DNA from: Glebionis coronaria
Lineage: Eukaryota > Streptophyta > Magnoliopsida > Asterales > Asteraceae
NCBI GenBank assembly: GCA_025667525.1
Contig: CM046881.1
Span: 493,727,627-493,791,626 of the forward strand
DNA: 64,000 bases
Reading direction: 5' to 3'
In this document: positions 1 to 11,875 of the stretch, one piece after another
Layout of the letters: the number at the start of each line of letters is the position of its first letter
How positions within the stretch are numbered: the stretch's first letter is position 1
The notes under the pieces: generated by a model
What the model saw: the letters and a program-made list of their open reading frames with translations, nothing else
Databases searched by the model: none
What the model was told of the DNA's origin: nothing
Made by a program: the position numbers and the translations under genes

Positions 1-1159
1 CTCGTCGTATTATTTAGTCCTATCGACAACGGACTCCAAATCCGATCACCATCCAAAGCTCAACTCGAATACAAGCTACAACTCGTACGTATTCATATCT
101 TGACCCGAACACGAACCGAAATCAACCGGCAAGACTTTGGTATCGGCAAATATGAAACCACAACTCAGATGTACAAAAAAGTATCGACGTGACTCGACTC
201 TTTCGAGTCGCAAACTATAACCTCCCCGTCAATGAAAACCAAAACCAAATATAAACATCAACACGAAAACCGAACGCGAACAACAACAAATGAAGTTGAA
301 GTTTTAATATGAACAGGCATACAACTAGACCACTAGTATTAATTCATACGTAAACCTGGTCAAATCTATAATCCTTTGAAGAAATCATTGTACCTCAGCC
401 TTTAAACAACAAAATATGATAATCTAATTGTACTTGTGGTGATTTAAAACTCAAAGACAAGAACTAGTAATGGTACTTTAGTTCTTTCTTTTGCTCAGCA
501 AAAAGAAGAAAGATTCAAAGATGGTGCGGGTTTAATAGTATAAGATAAATGAATGAAATTTGTTTTTGATCATATCTTAGCAATGGAAATACACATACAC
601 ATTAAAATGGATATGTGTACATAACTTTTGAGTTTGTTTTATGGTAACACCACATAAGTGACACGAGGGAAGTTATTTATTTATTTATTTATTCATAATA
701 TGATAAAGCAGGTATTATCGAATTCTGATATTTTAAAAGTTACGCGATTTAAAGGATACACGTGAAACACGAAAAATAAACGCTCCATATAAAATAAGAA
801 CGTCGACATTCAGAGAAGATTGATATCTTTATAAATAAATGATTGACTTATTATTTAATAAACGTTAACGCACTATATAAACAAATGACGTTTAAATTTC
901 GATAAACCAATAATTAAAAAAGACAACAATAAAAATATATTTTTTTACGCCATGAGGAGAATATTTATGATCGATGTCTAAGCTAGGTATTGCCGGCAAA
1001 TAATAAAAGACACATATTCGATGCGTTAAAGTTATAACCTTGTCGGTTAACAAAAATTGAATATTTTTCATAAACAATAAACATGATAAATAGAAGTCGG
1101 GTTATAAATATTAATCCGAAAATTAACAGTTGCTACAGTATTCGTGAAAATCTTGTCTA
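1..1159. other. AT-rich stretch with no recognisable gene
   Basis: I see no coding region that resembles a known protein on either strand. The short open frames here have no domain character. Because the decayed gypsy pol begins at about 1160, part of this stretch may be older, unrecognisable retroelement sequence. Confidence 0.5.
673..693. repeat. short TTTA microsatellite
   Basis: About five tandem TTTA units. This is a simple repeat with no sign of function. Confidence 0.8.
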
Positions 1160-3056
1160 GATTGAAACGATAAAGGATTTGTCGATACCGACGAACCCGA
1201 CTGAAGCTTGATAATTCCTTTGTCTAAGTTGAGTATTATCGGAGGTTTATCGAAAGGTTTTCACTGATTGTTAAACCACTGATTAAGCTGACTAAGAAGA
1301 ACTAAATGTGTGATCCCCACTCATGCATCTAAGTTGTAGTTGTGAGATCCGATCTTCGTTAGATGAGGAAGTTGTTTGCGAACGCCAGGGATAGGTTGTG
1401 TTTTGTGTCAGTATTGTCGTTGTCGAAAGAATCTGAAGAGTTTGTAGATTTGTGGTGATGCTACCTCAACATTATCAAATAGTAGGAGAAAGTGATCAGT
1501 GATGTGTTAAATTAACTAGAGAAGTACAAAGGGAACTATATAACTCTAAGTTTCGATAGTTGTGGTGCTTATTTTGGTACTAAGGAATATTAATTGTATG
1601 TAATCAAGTATGTGGTAATTAAGAATAATAAGGGTTTACTCATATTTAACATATAGGAATTTCAAGAGAGATGAGTAAAAGATTACTTAGTATTGGATGA
1701 AAGGTTGTAATCAGTAATTATAGTAGTGAGTGATTATGATCACGGGATTCGCTAAAAATCTGGAAGATAAGTTTGGTAGCTAATGCACTTAGTAGGAAGG
1801 AGAAGGAAAAAGTCTCTAAAGTTTTGAGTTTTGAGTTTTGAATTTTGAGTCCTGAGGTTTTGAGTTTTGGTAATAACAAGGAGTGTTGATTTGATGGAAC
1901 AGAATTTAAAGTTTAAAAATAATGATTTGATCGAGAAGAATGTAAAGGAAAGTAGCTCAACATGTTGTCAAAATTATGAAACAGAATTGTAGTAAGGATG
2001 ATTGAGATGAGATGTTTTGTAGAATCAGATTTGATAATTGTATTATCTATTTGAAGAAGATGTGGTAGGAATGCGAGAGTTGGTGGTGAATGAATTTCAT
2101 AGATAAGAGAGTTCAATTCTTCAAAGAGTGTTGAGAATGTTATACTTAGTACTGAAGGAATTTCACAAGTTGAAGCATTGATACATATTGGTTTGGGTAA
2201 GATGTGTTATGACGTAAGAAGGATGCATTTATGGTCAGATTTGAATATAGGAAATCAGTTGAGTCAATTAAATAGATGTTGGTGTAATATAAATGGTTCA
2301 GTGGTTCAGTGTGTTAGTAAGTGTTTCATTTGGATAAAGGTGGAAGATGAGTATAGAAAATTATCTAGGTGATCGGTACGAAATGAAATCTCTGAAGGGA
2401 AAAGGAGGAAAACACTATGGATTTAAGTGATGGAATTGTTGAGAGTTTCTAGTAAACCTGACATCACGACCCAAAGATAGCAGTTTACTTCGAAATGTTT
2501 AAAAATCTATGTAGAAAGGAATGAGAATGGAATAAAGTTTGAGTATGATACATGACCCAGAGACTGAAGTTTACTTTTGAGTTTTGGAAATTTTTACAGA
2601 AAGCGAAAGGAATCGAGTTAAGTAGGAATATCGTGTATTCTTCAGAAACTAATGGACAGAGTGAAAGGATGATTTGAAAATGGAAGTTGTACTTGTGTAG
2701 ATGCGATTAAAACTTAGAGTGATGTCATTTTCAACTATTTCACTGCGAACCCAAATGAAGATGTACTGTTTGAGGCTTTACGTGGATATAATTTAGATTT
2801 TCTGTGTATTGAAGTAAGGAAGAGGACTGAGGAGATGATGTAATAAATTATGTATAATGAAAGATTGGAATAATTGGAATGTGAAATTAAGAGCCTGAAG
2901 TTTAGTAGAATTCCTTGTTATGGTGATATCATAGGAATTGACCCGAAATTGTGTGAGAAGCGTGAAGATTTCTTAAGGAAAAGAGATCTCATTGATTCTA
3001 TTGGTGAAAAAGACGAGTATGAGACGGGTCGAGCGTCGAGACGTCGCTCTTTTTAA
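1160..3056 (+). pseudogene. decayed Ty3/gypsy (Tekay-like) pol fragment
   Basis: Pieces of gypsy pol can be read in order across all three + frames. An RT/RNase H linker (YYRRFIERFS, KPLIKLTKKN) lies at about 1160-1300. The end of RNase H (VANALSRKEK) is near 1770. Remnants of the integrase HHCC zinc finger (IHIG, KMCYDVRRM, CVSKC) lie at 2178-2372. Integrase core pieces (ETNGQSER near 2645, then EALRGY) follow, and the end at 2874-3056 resembles a chromodomain tail (EIKSLKFSRIP). Stops and frameshifts interrupt every segment. The stretch that normally encodes the motif around the second catalytic Asp appears twice (about 2465-2520 and 2558-2605), which suggests a local duplication. A purine-rich tract and an LTR follow directly, as expected for the 3' end of an element. 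The domain order is clear; the clade assignment is inference. Confidence 0.75.
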
Positions 3057-3067
3057 GGAGGATAGGA

Positions 3068-5760
3068 TGTGATAACCCGAATCTGCGGTCATTATTTAAT
3101 TATATTTTACGTATATTTTTTAAAAATTTGATGAGATTGGATGTTGTGATATTTGGTGACTTGAGTTAAACGAATGTTGAAAGTTTTGTTTTTACATTTT
3201 GACGAGTTACGAGAGTTATTAGTGATCGCGATATCAACGGATGCTCGAAATTTTACGTTTTATTTTTACTCATATCGACGTTTGGTATTTTGACGTTTTT
3301 ATTTTCAATACGTATTAAGTCGTGCCAGGACTATATTATATCATATTTCGTGTGCGTTTTAAATTTGGAGAAGTATTTTTATGAATCCCGATAACGTAAA
3401 TATTTTCAAAATTTACTAATCGCATTTCCTACTCTTTAAACTAGTAACTGCACTTTGGCCCAAAAGAATCACCAATTGGCACAAACTACCCTAATTTTCC
3501 ACCATATAAAAGGATTTTTAAAACACAAAAACACACACACGCCATTAACTAGCAAAAGTTTCTCTCCCCTCCGTCTCTCCCTCATTGTTTTCGTCCACCC
3601 CACCACCATAAAACCATCATCAACTCAATTTTGAGCTTGAATCTTACAAAACGAAAGTAAGACCCATCTTTGTTTTGTTATTCTCATTATTATGGTATAA
3701 AAATTTGCTACATGCATGAACTTTTCTCAAAAATCAGTTTTCTTGAAAAGATTTCTTGTTTTGATCTATTTTATAGATGTAAATAGGTGTTATTAATATT
3801 ATATTTAAAGTGGTGTTGGTTGCATGTAAGATTTTTTATATGGGTTTTTGCTAAATTTGAACATGCAAGTGAAGTGAAATTAGGGATGTAAGAGTAGAAA
3901 AGGATGATCATAGGATGATTATAGGAGTATAGATGTTGATAAAATGGGTTAAAATTATAATCTAATGTGATTTTTAAAAGTATAATTTAGACCAGCAGGT
4001 TTAAGGCTAATTTTGGGAAACATAAGGTTGAAAATAAGTTGAGATGATTAGGAATTGTTGTAGAGAATTTCATGAGTTTCGATTTGATATAAGGTAGAGC
4101 TTCTAACTCAAAACGAGAAAGAAGTTATGATAGATTGATTATTCGTGTACCGGGAGCCGAGTATCGACACAATACGAAATTATTGTCAATATTTGAATCA
4201 AATCTCGGGGACTATAAACTGAGTTTTTGAAAATGGTTAAAGGCTGTTCTTGAGTTCTAAACCTAGAGTGTTGAGTCTATCTTTAAACCCAAGTGTCCGT
4301 TTTATAAATGGAATAGTTTATAAAGGTCAAAATGGTGTTGTAAGTTAAAGACGTACAACTGACGGATTTTATAATTCAAAGATGTGTTGGGCAGAAGCTC
4401 TTAGAAGTAAAAACTTTTGATAAAATTTTTGGAGGACTTTCTATATATAGTAAGTGAGTTGCTCAAGTAGTTTCATAAGCTTTTGATATTTCTAAGTAGG
4501 GGAAAACAGTTCGGACATTTGGTATATACCGGTAGATTTTAATGGAAGTATTATGTAATAAAGTAGAAATGTAGAAGTTATAATAGTATCACTTGTATGG
4601 GTAATTGTGTGAGTTTATTTCTTTTGGTCTTGAATTATTAATTTGATTTTATTAAGTATAAAGTTATACTTGAATATATTATTAAAAGTGCGTGTCTTAT
4701 TTGGTAGATTGTGGTTTTCGTGTTCGCCGGGCATCGTCTATCGTTGAAGATCGTCTTACTATTGCTATTACTCAAGGTGACTCTATTGCCTCGCTTTATA
4801 CTTGTTTTCAATGATTTTAAACCCGTGAAGGGGATACATGCTATTTGAAATAAAATGAACACATGTCATGAATGATTGTTGGACACGAATGTTGCCTGAT
4901 GTTGTCTTGAATTGTATAAGTACCTAAGTTGCAGAAGTCTCTAAATTTATGAACCGTTAACTATGTTCTAACTCTTTGTTGTGAGTTGGAAATAGCCGCT
5001 TGTTCAAATGATAGTACTATTAGGTTGACGAACCTATCTGGGACCAGGGCTTTATGTTGAGTAACCTCTGGAAAGGATAATTTATGAGAATGAGAATCGG
5101 TGGTATATAAATTGCAACTAATACCCAAGTAGGGGCAGTGGAATTCATGTAGTCATGGTGGCTTTAGGCGTGGATGACTAAGTTAAAGGATCAGTGTCAT
5201 AAGCTTAATACAATTCTATAGCTATTGCTATAAGACGGAATACCTGATTAATAAATTGTATAGCCACAAGGCTATTATAATGATTATGATTGATTTTTGT
5301 GTGTGTTCAAATGTGTTTTGTTAAACCTATAGACTCGCTCAACATTATTTGTTGATTTGTTTAAGCATGTATTTCAGGTAATCTGAAGTGTTGATGGTAG
5401 AGCTTGCTTGGGAAGGTTGCGGTGTCGCTTTGATGATTGTGTGGTCTAAAATGGATTTCTTTCCCTATTGTTATAAAATATTATCTTTTGACTTGAATGA
5501 ATATAAAACTATTTTAAGTGATCTCATAAATTGGTAATGAGGTTTGTTGATTGGTTCAAATCTTTGGGGGACCAAAACGCTACTCTGATATTTATAAAAT
5601 TGTTTTATGGGGACTGAAGGTTTTAGATAAAAGGTAGGGTTATTTAATCTTATATTTTAAACGTCTCATTTTGAGGTCGTTCGATGTACCTTGTGTGATG
5701 ATTCTTTTGTTTAATAAGCAATTGTGTATTTTCACTGCGCAATGTAATTTGGGGGTGTTA
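3068..5760 (+). mobile_element. long LTR of the decayed Tekay-like element (3' LTR)
   Basis: It begins TGTGATAACCCG directly after a purine tract (AAGGAGGATAGGA) that follows the pol remnant, and it ends ...GGGGGTGTTA. The final ACA of the LTR appears to be displaced to 6756-6758 by a LINE insertion. A TATA-like CATATAAAAGG lies at 3503-3513, followed by a CT-rich leader near 3550-3600, consistent with an LTR promoter on the + strand. The length, about 2.7 kb, suits Tekay-type elements. I saw no second copy in the window, so the assignment rests on position and termini. Confidence 0.6.
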
Positions 5761-6753
5761 AAACGGGGAGGATGGTAGCATAGAAAAAGATTTGCGTAAC
5801 GGTCTTCGTTCTTGTTGGTTGAACATTGTTAATGAAGACAGAATTCTTAAAGATCGTGGAATTGATTTTTTAGAATTTCTAAAATTGAAAGTAGGTGATG
5901 GACGCTCAACTCGGTTTAAGAAGGATAGCTGGTGTGATGTTGGCATCCTTAGCAACAGGTTTCCTCGAATATTTTCTCTTGAAACTTGTAAACATATTAC
6001 CATTCGTTCTAAACTGGAGAACCGTAGCTTAAAAGGTTCTTTGAGACGCATAACTAGGGGTGGAGTTGCAAGCCCAACTTAGTGCGATTAAAGATGAAAT
6101 GTGTGATATTACCTTGGATCCACAGGCGGATAGATACATTTGAAATCTTAACAACGATAGGATTTATTCAGTGGTTGCGTTGAGAAAGAAGATCCACAAT
6201 CACTTATCTCCGAATGTGACTTCTATGACGAGGTGGGTAAAATACATTCCTATCAAAACTAATGTCCTTGCATGGAAAGTTAAGCTTGACGCTTCGCCAT
6301 CTAGATTCAATCTCTTCCGTCGTGGTTTGGATATTGATTATCTTTCATGTCCAATATGTGATAACGGTTCGGAAACAGTTACCCACTTGTTTTTTCGATG
6401 TTCGTTGGCCTGCCATATTTACATCAAGATCGCAAAGTGGTGGGACGTTTCTTATGAAGGTTTTAATACTTATGATGATTGGTTGTGTTGGTTCCTCGCG
6501 TTACGCCTTCCGTTCAAACTGAAAGAGATGCTGGAAGGGGTCTTCTACGTCACATGGTGGTTCCTTTGGACATTCCGTAACAAGACGATCTTCGATAGCA
6601 AGATTCCTTCGAAGGCAATGTTATTTGATGATATCATTTCTAGCTCGTTTAATTGATGTAAGTTTAGATGTAATGCATCGTTCATTTAGAACGATTGACT
6701 TAAAAATCATTTTCTATTTAGGTATATTAAATAAAATCGTCGTTCAAAAAAAA
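5761..6753 (+). mobile_element. 5'-truncated LINE (L1-type) with poly(A) tail
   Basis: This is the 3' end of a plant L1-like non-LTR retrotransposon. The first coding piece (5792-6082) contains the KVGDGRSTRF and RFPRIFSLE signatures that precede the zinc-binding domain. The second (6171-6656, 161 codons) is a zf-RVT-like domain: WVKYIPIKTNVLAWK, then a CPIC...HLFF..C zinc-binding pattern, then a Trp-rich end (VTWWFLWTFRN). A short 3' UTR ends in eight A residues at 6746-6753. The two coding pieces are interrupted by stops, and the RT and endonuclease domains are absent, so the copy is dead on arrival, as is usual for truncated LINE insertions. Confidence 0.85.
6171..6656 (+). pseudogene. LINE ORF2 C-terminal zf-RVT domain fragment
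   Basis: This is a 161-codon open frame with the reverse-transcriptase zinc-binding domain of plant L1 elements. The visible pattern is RWVKYIPIKTNVLAWK, FRRGLD, then CPICDNGSETVTHLFFRC, which is a Cys/His zinc cluster, and a C-terminal stretch rich in aromatic residues. In a complete element it would follow the RT domain on the same polypeptide. Here RT is missing, and the upstream piece (5792-6082) is separated by stop codons at about 6080-6150, so it cannot be functional. The stop codon is followed by the LINE 3' UTR and tail. Confidence 0.8.
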
Positions 6754-7305
6754 TTACACTTAACCCACTAAAAATCTATGAGTTGCTCCATAACATTACG
6801 CGTCGATGATACCTTACACGATTTAGACATTCTGCTGCTAAACATTGTCGTCATCAAATAGTTTTAATTCTTTATTCTAATAACTTTCGTGTCAGATTAA
6901 ATATGATACACGCAAAGTGCAAACTACATCGTAGCACTACTAACCCACGATAAATGACATTGTTATCATCATTTTTTTCCATATTTAATCATATAACTCG
7001 CTTTCAAATTACTTTTGTGTACCCAATGCCCGACACGTGATTATGTACTAAGTCAAGGATGGGTGCCAATTTCCAAATATCTTACTAACCTCTCTTTATA
7101 TAACCATGCTTAATACAACATTAAGACTAACGTGGCTTATTATATCATTAAGCTATAAGTACCATGTTTAAGCCAAACATAATCTACCAAGTGTAAAATA
7201 AATAGATAAAATACTACAAAGAAGTTGGTATGAAAGGGATTGGTAGAATAATGGAGGGAATATAAATAAAGCATATTTGAGCAAAGTTTCAATCAATATC
7301 ATTCA
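6754..7305 (+). other. upstream region of the GDSL gene
   Basis: No coding sequence. The first five bases (TTACA) appear to be the displaced end of the upstream LTR. The rest is AT-rich and probably carries the promoter of the gene starting at 7306. Confidence 0.5.
7259..7270 (+). promoter_or_regulatory. candidate TATA box of the GDSL gene
   Basis: ATATAAATAAA lies about 40 bp before the start codon. This would place transcription initiation only a few bases to about 20 bases upstream of the ATG and give a very short 5' UTR. Other TATA-like strings occur further up (near 7095), so the choice is tentative. Confidence 0.4.
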
Positions 7306-9272
7306 ATGGCATCTTCTTCTTCAAGCTTGAGGTCTTTTAGAGTGTTCTTTGTGTTATTGATTGTGTTATGGAGTGGTAGCGCGTATGCTGATGAATGCTA
7401 TTCGTCGATCATTAGCTTTGGTGACTCTCTTGCTGATACCGGTAGCCAAAGAGAATTGGCTCATATATCGCACCAACTATATCCATGTCTTTTTTCGCCT
7501 TATGGAGATACTTTCTTCCACAAGCCCACGGGTCGTTGCTCCAACGGCCGTCTCATTATCGATTTCCTAGGTATATATCTTTATTCCGTTCCTTGTATGT
7601 TTGCTAAAATATATCTTTAAGCACACACATACTGATACACAATCTATACACAATATTCGTCCAATTTATTACATATTCTTTAATTTAGCCATACACCATC
7701 TACATTTCAAGCTTTTTCCTATAATTCTGTTTGTTAATATAAAGAAAAAATTTACTTGTTACGATATGTTAGCTATTTTTAATACAAAATAAGGCTGATT
7801 ATGTATTTAACAACATTTTCAGAACTTCTAAAAGATTTTCTTAAATAAAAAAGCACAATTGCTCGGTATAATAGTTCAAATATGTCGGGCAAATATTGAA
7901 TTCTTCAAAACGGAGAATTTTCTAGTATAGATGTTTTAGTCGATCTTAGCAAAGCGTGAATCACATATTAATTATTCAAATACTTAAATTCTTCTTGCTC
8001 TGTGTAGCGGAGAGTCTTGGATTGCCAATGATACCACCATTTTTGCACAGTAAAGGTAGAGACAGTGTGGCGGCACTGAAACAAGGAGTGAATTTTGCAA
8101 TTGCGGGTGCTACTGCATTGGATTCGTCTTTTCTTCAATCCAAATGGACCGAAAGTTCTGTGATTAATGCATCTTTAGAAGTTCAGTTGGATTGGTTTAA
8201 ACAATCGTTGCCTTCTATGTGTGGTCACGCTTCTGGTAACTAATTGTGTCCTATTGAATATACAGTTACCAGATATTGATATTAATGTGATTGATTCACG
8301 ATTTTTAGTATGTTCTCAAGAATATTGATTTGGATATATAACTTTTGACAGGTTGTAAAAGGTTTATGGAACGTTCTTTGATTCTAATGGGAGAGATCGG
8401 TGGCAACGATTACAGCTATCCACTATTGGCGGGAACTCCAGTTGACGAGATTAAAACATATGTTCCTCTAGTTACAGATGTCATCGTCTCCGTCGTCAGT
8501 GTAAGCAGCTACTCCTGTTTTAATAAACACATCAAATTGGCTCAAATTCTATACTATTTAAGTAATTAGTTGAACTTTCGTTTAAGGGGTAGTGGGCTAC
8601 TTAAGTTGTTTTTACTCTTAAAAATGCAGGAGTTGATTGAGATGGGAGCTCGGACATTAGTTATTCCAGGAAATTTTCCAGTTGGATGCTCTTCGTCATA
8701 TTTAACCACACGTGCATCTAATAACGAAGAGATTGATCCCACAACTGGTTGTATAATCCAATTAAATGAATTCGTTGAATATCACAACGAAATGCTGCAA
8801 ACAAAATTAAATATGATTCGAGAACATCATCCTAATGTCAATATCATCTATGCCGACTACTTCAATGCTGCAATGCAATTCTATCGTTCTCCAAATGAAT
8901 TTGGTATGAAAAATGTTATAAATTTGATTTACTTATATAACACAACCTCACTATACTAGCATTGTAAATATGACTTATATTTCCGTGTTGTGATGGAATA
9001 TTGCAGGATTTACAAACAGCACTTTGAAGGCATGTTGTGGAGGTGGAGGGCCGTTTAACTACGACTCAGTGGTGAGATGTGGAGATGAAACTGCGACAAT
9101 GTGTGATGATCCAGATACATATGCTAGTTGGGACGGAGTACACTTAACGGAAGCAGCTTACAAACTAATTTCCAGGAGTTTATTCCAAGGGCCATACACT
9201 ACACCCAGATTTAGTTCCTTGTGTCCTGAATCAAAAATACAAGAGGGAACCGGATTTTCGAGTTACATCTAA
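7306..9272 (+). CDS. GDSL esterase/lipase, five exons
   Basis: This is a secreted serine hydrolase of the plant GDSL (SGNH) family, which cleaves or forms ester bonds. Exons are 7306-7570, 8008-8235, 8352-8500, 8630-8903 and 9007-9272. All four introns are GT-AG (437, 116, 129 and 103 bp), and joining them gives an uninterrupted 393-residue frame, the usual family size. Residues 1-28 form a signal peptide (hydrophobic FFVLLIVLW core). Block I is SFGDSLADTG with nucleophile Ser41, preceded by CYSSII. Block II is GVNFAIAGATA. Block III is GGND with Asn183. Block V is DGVHLT with Asp348 and His351. All catalytic and oxyanion-hole residues are therefore present. A GARTLVIPGNFPVGC segment and an HKPTGRCSNGR segment are typical of the five-exon acetylajmalan-esterase/sinapine-esterase-like branch. 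The natural substrate cannot be told from sequence. It is the only apparently intact host gene in the window and is flanked on both sides by transposons. Confidence 0.93.
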
Positions 9273-9963
9273 GCATTGCAGGCTAGGCTTGGATATATAG
9301 GAGCTTATATACGCATAAGTATATATGCGAAAGAGCACCGGCATGTTACAAGAGCTACAAGTTGGGACGTACCTGTAAAGAAAAATAATTAAAACATTTG
9401 ATATAAATGATTACAATTCTTGTAAAGTATATTATGCGTGCATATAAAATAGTGGAATACATGTACTGTATTTTTTTATGGATATACATGTAGACGACAT
9501 TTTATATTTATAATTTGAGACTCGATTTATAATTTCAAATACCATTTCGTTAGTGAGGTCATATTTAAGAGTGTAGGCTTGTTTGCAAGAGAAAAGAAGC
9601 AGCTTCAACAAATGCATTCTCTGACCCATGTCAAGGGATGGATATAAAACCAAGGATGAAGTCCACCATAACTTTGGAATCAGATTATGTATCATGAAGT
9701 GCCAAACACTTTCATTTGAGTTTTACGACTAGCATCTTACTGGCACATCAGTTTAAGATAATATTTCAAAATATCTGAGTCACCCCTAACACCTTAAACT
9801 TTTTCATTTGAGTCACTCGCTCATAAATTCATTTTCTTTTTTCAATTTTTCGTACAAACTTAATTCATTTAATTCAAATTATAATACAAATACAAAAAAA
9901 GGAATATAAAAGTTGATCTTTATCTGATTCGTGAAGTGAAAGACTAGTCATGATCTTATTGAA
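9273..9963. other. 3' flank of the GDSL gene
   Basis: No coding sequence seen. AATAATTAAAAC near 9386 is a plausible polyadenylation region for the gene upstream. The remainder is AT-rich single-copy-looking sequence up to the MITE at 9967. Confidence 0.5.
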
Positions 9964-9966
9964 TTA

Positions 9967-11352
9967 GGGCTCGTTTGGTATGACTATATAGAAATGAGGA
10001 ATGGAAATCAAAAGCATATACCATGTTTGCTTCAAGATTATAGAATAGGGGTGTTCAGTGTTTGGTTTGACACCAAACAAACCGAAAAGTAAACCGAACC
10101 GAAACCGGATAAAATCAAACCGAAATTTTTGATTGGTGTATGGTTTGGTTTGAAACCGAACCGAAGTATTTAATTGGTGTTTGGTTTGGTTATGGTTTAA
10201 CAAAAATAAAACCAAACCATACCGAAAAACCGAATAACTCTATATACATGAATTTTTTAACTATATACACATATATGATATATCTTATTATCCTAAGTAG
10301 TTATCTTTCAAACTAATCACTCACATGATTAAATATTGATGTATATCACGAGCGACTGAGCAAGAGTTTGCCTACTTGATTGAAATTAAATTCTCATATA
10401 TATATAGTAAGTTTGAAGTTACACTTGTATTTGGATGCGTGGAGATGAACTATTTAACTTAATGAGAATCCCAAAGACTTCTTAAAAAATATTACCTTAT
10501 TTCGCTTCCTAAACCTTTTAGGTTTCTTTAAACAATTGTCGATTTACTTGAACACTTTTAAGAGTTTATAATTTTACTTTTACTTAAAATTTTAGGTTTT
10601 TGTTTGTGACTTATAGATTATATTTTAGGGTTTATTTGAATTTGGTTTTCTTGGTTTAAACCGAAACCAAACCAAATTCTATTTTGGTTTATGGTTTGGT
10701 TTTATTAGTACTATAATTGGTTTGGTTTGGTTTTTGGTTTGACCCTTGAAAACTTCTAAACCGATTAACCCAAACCATACAACCCATAAACCCGAAAACC
10801 GAACCGATGAACACCCCTATTATAGAATCAAAATATGGAAATGATATCTTTAAAACATGGTATCCTCCATTCCACTCTAAGTTGGCTCCTATGGGATATT
10901 GATTCCCCGTTTTCTATTGTTTATTTTTTTTCTCCTTTTTTTATTGTAAAATTATAATTTTTTTAATAGGTATATACAATTCATGATTTGAGAAAAATGC
11001 ATAGACGTCATTTATAGAAAATTTACTCGGTTCGTAATTACTTCATTTATTTATATATGTAAAGTTATTTTTATAAACATTAAATTTTTAAATAACTTTT
11101 TTATTCATGAAATGTCATATTTCATATTTTTTATTTAAATGGTTAGGTTGTTAATATGAATTATTTAATGGGGTTTTATAAAGTCCGTTCAATCATATAT
11201 TTTTTAGTTCAATAGTAATTTGATACCTAACTAAAAATTTTTAAACCAAACAACAATATTTGGAATGATATATGTAATCATATCCATTGTCATTCCGTCG
11301 TATTTCTAATCCAATACTGATAGCGATTCATGGCATCAAACCAAACGCACCC
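9967..11352. mobile_element. Tourist-like (PIF/Harbinger) MITE, split by a nested MITE
   Basis: The ends are imperfect terminal inverted repeats: GGGCTCGTTTGGT on the left and the complement of GGGTGCGTTTGGT on the right. Both flanks carry the 3-bp direct repeat TTA (9964-9966 and 11353-11355), the target duplication typical of PIF/Harbinger elements. Without the nested insertion at 10046-10819 the element is about 600 bp. No transposase is encoded. Confidence 0.7.
10046..10819. mobile_element. hAT-like MITE nested in the Tourist-like MITE
   Basis: It starts TAGGGGTGTTCA and ends with the exact inverted copy TGAACACCCCTA. It is flanked by a perfect 8-bp target duplication TTATAGAA (10038-10045 and 10820-10827), the hAT signature. 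Subterminal regions are rich in GGTTTGGTTT and its complement, in inverted arrangement. It is 774 bp long with no coding capacity, hence non-autonomous. Confidence 0.88.
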
Positions 11353-11355
11353 TTA

Positions 11356-11875
11356 ATTTCATCTAAGAAGTAGAAATAGGTCTGCTGAAGCCCATATATT
11401 CAATAAGATCTGTTACCACTCGACCTATAAGTAGTAGTATCACTTTGATCATATATAAGCCCAGGCCCCGACGCACAGCTCCGCTGGGCAGGCCTTACCT
11501 GATATGAGAGTGCTAACTTGGTTCGGATATGCTTCATTAGAAAACGTCACCACCCATTGAATCAATAAGAAAACAAGTGCTAAGTTTACAATAAATGTAA
11601 AAAATGTAAAGAAGTATGCTAAAAATATTACAATGCAAAATATTACTAAATATATCATAAATAAACTAGTTTGTTTGTTGATTTTTTTGTAAAGGGTTTC
11701 CTGAAAAAATTTATTACTTCAAAAAACATTCATGTTCAAGTGACGTAAGTAAATCCTACACCTTCTCTCGTTAAATTGGCAAACAACTTCCTATCAGGAA
11801 GGAGCACATAAAACAAATATAAAGTCACAATGAACATAATAAATACTCTAAAAGTTTACGTCTATCGACTCTGAT
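11356..11875. other. no gene recognised
   Basis: I see no known protein, RNA or element ends here. It lies between the MITE and the decayed zinc-knuckle ORF and may be the far 3' part of the element that carried that ORF. Confidence 0.4.

Noticed and set aside
7361..9272. Separate small genes inside the GDSL locus
   Set aside because: The individual frames are exons of one gene; GT-AG introns join them into one 393-residue protein.
9964..10215. 83-codon frame on the - strand in the hAT-like MITE
   Set aside because: It arises from GGTTTGGTTT-type subterminal repeats, and no transposase motifs are visible.
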